This document shows, in pieces, positions 61,919 through 64,000 of a stretch of 64,000 nt of DNA (position 1 is the stretch's first letter; the number at the start of each line of letters is the position of its first letter). The DNA is from an uncultured Bacteroides sp. (GTDB lineage: Bacteria; Bacteroidota; Bacteroidia; Bacteroidales; Bacteroidaceae). Made by a program: the position numbers and the translations under genes. The stretch covers positions 1,602,001-1,666,000 of the forward strand of contig NZ_OY782495.1 of assembly GCF_963677715.1 (NCBI RefSeq), in the 5' to 3' direction. The notes beneath the pieces are model-generated. The model ran no database searches, was not told where the DNA came from, and worked only from the letters and a program-made list of their open reading frames with translations.

Positions 61919-64000
61919 ATGGCTAAAATCACTAAAGAAGCAGCCTTACTTTATCACTCGCAAGGCAAACCGGGAAAAATAGAAGTGATACCGACTAAAC
62001 CGTACAGTACACAAACAGATCTCTCGCTTGCATACTCTCCAGGTGTAGCCGAACCTTGTCTCGAAATAGAAAAAGATCCGCAAAATGCATACAAATATAC
62101 AGCCAAAGGTAATCTGGTGGCGGTTATCTCTAACGGAACAGCTGTACTAGGCTTAGGCGATATTGGAGCACTCAGCGGTAAACCGGTAATGGAAGGAAAA
62201 GGATTACTTTTTAAAATATATGCAGGCATTGATGTTTTCGATATCGAACTCGACGAGAAAGACCCTGATAAATTTATTGCCGCCGTAAAAGCTATTGCTC
62301 CCACTTTTGGAGGTATCAATCTGGAAGATATCAAAGCACCCGAATGTTTTGAAATAGAACGCCGGTTAAAAGAAGAACTAGACATACCGGTGATGCACGA
62401 TGATCAACACGGAACCGCCATCATCTCAAGTGCCGGATTAATTAATGCGCTGGAAGTTGCCGGCAAAAAGATTGAGAATGTAAAAATAGTAGTAAACGGT
62501 GCCGGCGCATCAGCCGTATCGTGCACCAAACTATATGTTTCACTGGGCGCCCGTCTGGAAAATATAGTAATGCTCGATAGCAAAGGAGTTATCAACAAAG
62601 TGCGCACGGATTTGAACGAACAAAAACGTTACTTCGCCACAGAACGTGCAGACATACATACGCTCGAAGAATCAATTAAAGGGGCCGATGTTTTTTTAGG
62701 ACTCTCAAAAGGCAATATACTAACGCAAGATATGGTAAAAAGCATGGCCTCCTCTCCTATTGTCTTTGCTTTAGCCAATCCTGTACCCGAAATCTCATAC
62801 GAAGAGGCCATGGCATCGCGCCCGGATGTTTTAATGTCTACCGGCCGATCCGATTATCCGAATCAAATTAATAATGTAATCGGATTCCCATACATTTTCC
62901 GCGGTGCACTCGACACGCAGGCGAAAACCATAAACGAAGAAATGAAAATTGCGGCTGTTTATGCTATAGCTAATCTGGCCAAACAGCCTGTGCCAGACAT
63001 TGTAAACGAAGTCTATCATGTTAACAACTTCAGCTTCGGACCGGAATATTTCATTCCGAAACCGGTAGATCCTCGCCTTATTACGGAAGTATCCATGGCT
63101 GTGGCCAAAGCTGCCATGAAATCGGGCGTAGCTCGCAAAAACATCGAAGACTGGGATGCCTACAAACTTCATCTGCGCGAATTAATGGGCTATGAATCGA
63201 AACTAACCCGCCAACTTTATGAAACCGCACGTCGTAATCCACAACGCGTAGTATTTGCCGAAGGGGGGCATCCAAACATGCTGAAAGCAGCCGTGGAAGC
63301 CAGAGCTGAAGGTATCTGCCAACCTATATTATTAGGGAATGACGAACGCATTCGAAAACTGGCAAAAGAGCTGGACCTGAACCTTGAAGGTGTAGAGATA
63401 ATTAATCTTCGAAATGATTGCGAAACGGAACGCAGAGAACGCTATGCGCATATGCTTTCGGATAAACGATCAAGAGAAGGAGCTACTTACGATGAAGCAA
63501 ACGATAAAATGTTTGAGCGTAACTATTTCGGCATGATGATGGTGGAAACCGGAGATGCAGATGCTTTCATCACCGGATTATATACCAAATACACCAACAC
63601 CATTAAAGTAGCCAAAGAGGTTATCGGCATTCGCCCCGAATACAAACATTTCGGAACCATGCATATTTTAAATTCCAAAAAAGGAACTTATTTCTTAGCC
63701 GACACACTCATTAATCGCCATCCGGATGCTGAGACTTTAATTGATATAGCCAAACTGGCCGAACACACGGTTAGCTTCTTTAACCATACCCCCGTAATGG
63801 CTATGTTGTCTTATTCTAACTTCGGCTCCGACCAGACCGGAAGTCCCGCAAAAGTGCACGAGGCCATTGCCTATATGCATGAGAACTATCCGGAGTTGCC
63901 TATTGACGGTGAAATGCAAGTAAACTTTGCTCTGAATAGAGAACTTCGTGATGCTAAATATCCATTTACCCGCCTGAAAGGAAAAGAGGTAAACACATTA
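61919..64000 (+). CDS. maeB: NADP-dependent malic enzyme with C-terminal phosphotransacetylase domain, cut by window edge
   Basis: The frame runs open from ATG 61919 to the window edge, 694 codons; full proteins of this type are about 760 residues. The malic enzyme part (about 1-420) has LAYSPGVAEPCLEI, HDDQHGTAIISSAGLINAL, NGAGASAVSC and ALANPVPEISYEEA. The phosphotransacetylase-like part (from about 430) has RVVFAEGGHPNMLKAA, YFGMMMVETGDADAFITG and MLSYSNFGS. It converts malate to pyruvate and CO2 with NADP. The C-terminal part is typically regulatory rather than catalytic in MaeB. Confidence 0.93.
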   Translation, partial: MAKITKEAALLYHSQGKPGKIEVIPTKPYSTQTDLSLAYSPGVAEPCLEIEKDPQNAYKYTAKGNLVAVISNGTAVLGLGDIGALSGKPVMEGKGLLFKIYAGIDVFDIELDEKDPDKFIAAVKAIAPTFGGINLEDIKAPECFEIERRLKEELDIPVMHDDQHGTAIISSAGLINALEVAGKKIENVKIVVNGAGASAVSCTKLYVSLGARLENIVMLDSKGVINKVRTDLNEQKRYFATERADIHTLEESIKGADVFLGLSKGNILTQDMVKSMASSPIVFALANPVPEISYEEAMASRPDVLMSTGRSDYPNQINNVIGFPYIFRGALDTQAKTINEEMKIAAVYAIANLAKQPVPDIVNEVYHVNNFSFGPEYFIPKPVDPRLITEVSMAVAKAAMKSGVARKNIEDWDAYKLHLRELMGYESKLTRQLYETARRNPQRVVFAEGGHPNMLKAAVEARAEGICQPILLGNDERIRKLAKELDLNLEGVEIINLRNDCETERRERYAHMLSDKRSREGATYDEANDKMFERNYFGMMMVETGDADAFITGLYTKYTNTIKVAKEVIGIRPEYKHFGTMHILNSKKGTYFLADTLINRHPDAETLIDIAKLAEHTVSFFNHTPVMAMLSYSNFGSDQTGSPAKVHEAIAYMHENYPELPIDGEMQVNFALNRELRDAKYPFTRLKGKEVNTL

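Overview
This 64 kb window comes from a Bacteroidales chromosome, most likely genus Bacteroides. The evidence is two SusC/SusD pairs, a lone TonB-dependent receptor, two HU-type proteins with a C-terminal winged-helix-like domain, a VirE-like primase/helicase protein, an ECF sigma/FecR pair, genes without strong Shine-Dalgarno sequences, and several promoters of the Bacteroides type (TTG, about 19 bases, then TAnnTTTG). No rRNA, tRNA, CRISPR array, insertion sequence or prophage structural gene was seen.

Layout. 1-3 kb: a VirE-family gene cut by the left edge and running leftward, opposite an HU-like gene with a strongly structured leader and a cluster of GTGATAG motifs. 3-5.6 kb: a heavy-metal P1B-ATPase followed by a Fur-family regulator. 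5.8-12.4 kb: an RND efflux operon (lipoprotein adaptor, pump, TolC-like lipoprotein) that continues into an lpxA-like acyltransferase and ends at a long bidirectional terminator. 12.5-31.2 kb: a leftward twelve-gene polysaccharide utilization locus (PUL 1) with one convincing promoter at its head. It encodes a DUF4434 protein, MFS sugar porter, AGE epimerase, SusC, SusD, DUF5018-like lipoprotein, NAGPA-type phosphodiester glycosidase, two GHL10 proteins, a metallophosphoesterase, a sialate O-acetylesterase and an HGSNAT/DUF5009-like membrane acyltransferase. A divergent ROK regulator sits at the head. 32.7-39.4 kb: housekeeping genes (aldo/keto reductase, TcdA, PutA, small GNAT, class I glutamine amidotransferase). 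39.4-43.2 kb: a TonB-dependent receptor and a second HU-like gene with 22-base phased repeats in its leader. 43.3-52.9 kb: a second locus (PUL 2) with an ECF sigma factor divergent from its FecR anti-sigma factor, then SusC, SusD, a PI-PLC-like enzyme and a PHP-type phosphoesterase. 53.5-64 kb: GshAB, an MlaE-MlaF-MlaD lipid transport operon, a peroxide-response operon (glutathione peroxidase, OhrR-like MarR regulator, NAD(P)H oxidoreductase), O-acetylhomoserine sulfhydrylase and an NADP-malic enzyme cut by the right edge.

The two most interesting systems are the PULs. PUL 1 contains no gene I recognise as a classical CAZy glycoside hydrolase, but is rich in functions tied to amino sugars and phosphodiesters. 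I infer a target such as peptidoglycan glycan strands or another amino-sugar-phosphate glycan. PUL 2 pairs a SusCD transporter with a phospholipase C and a PHP phosphoesterase, which suggests use of phosphoinositide, GPI or inositol-phosphate material. Both are inferences from family membership and gene order.
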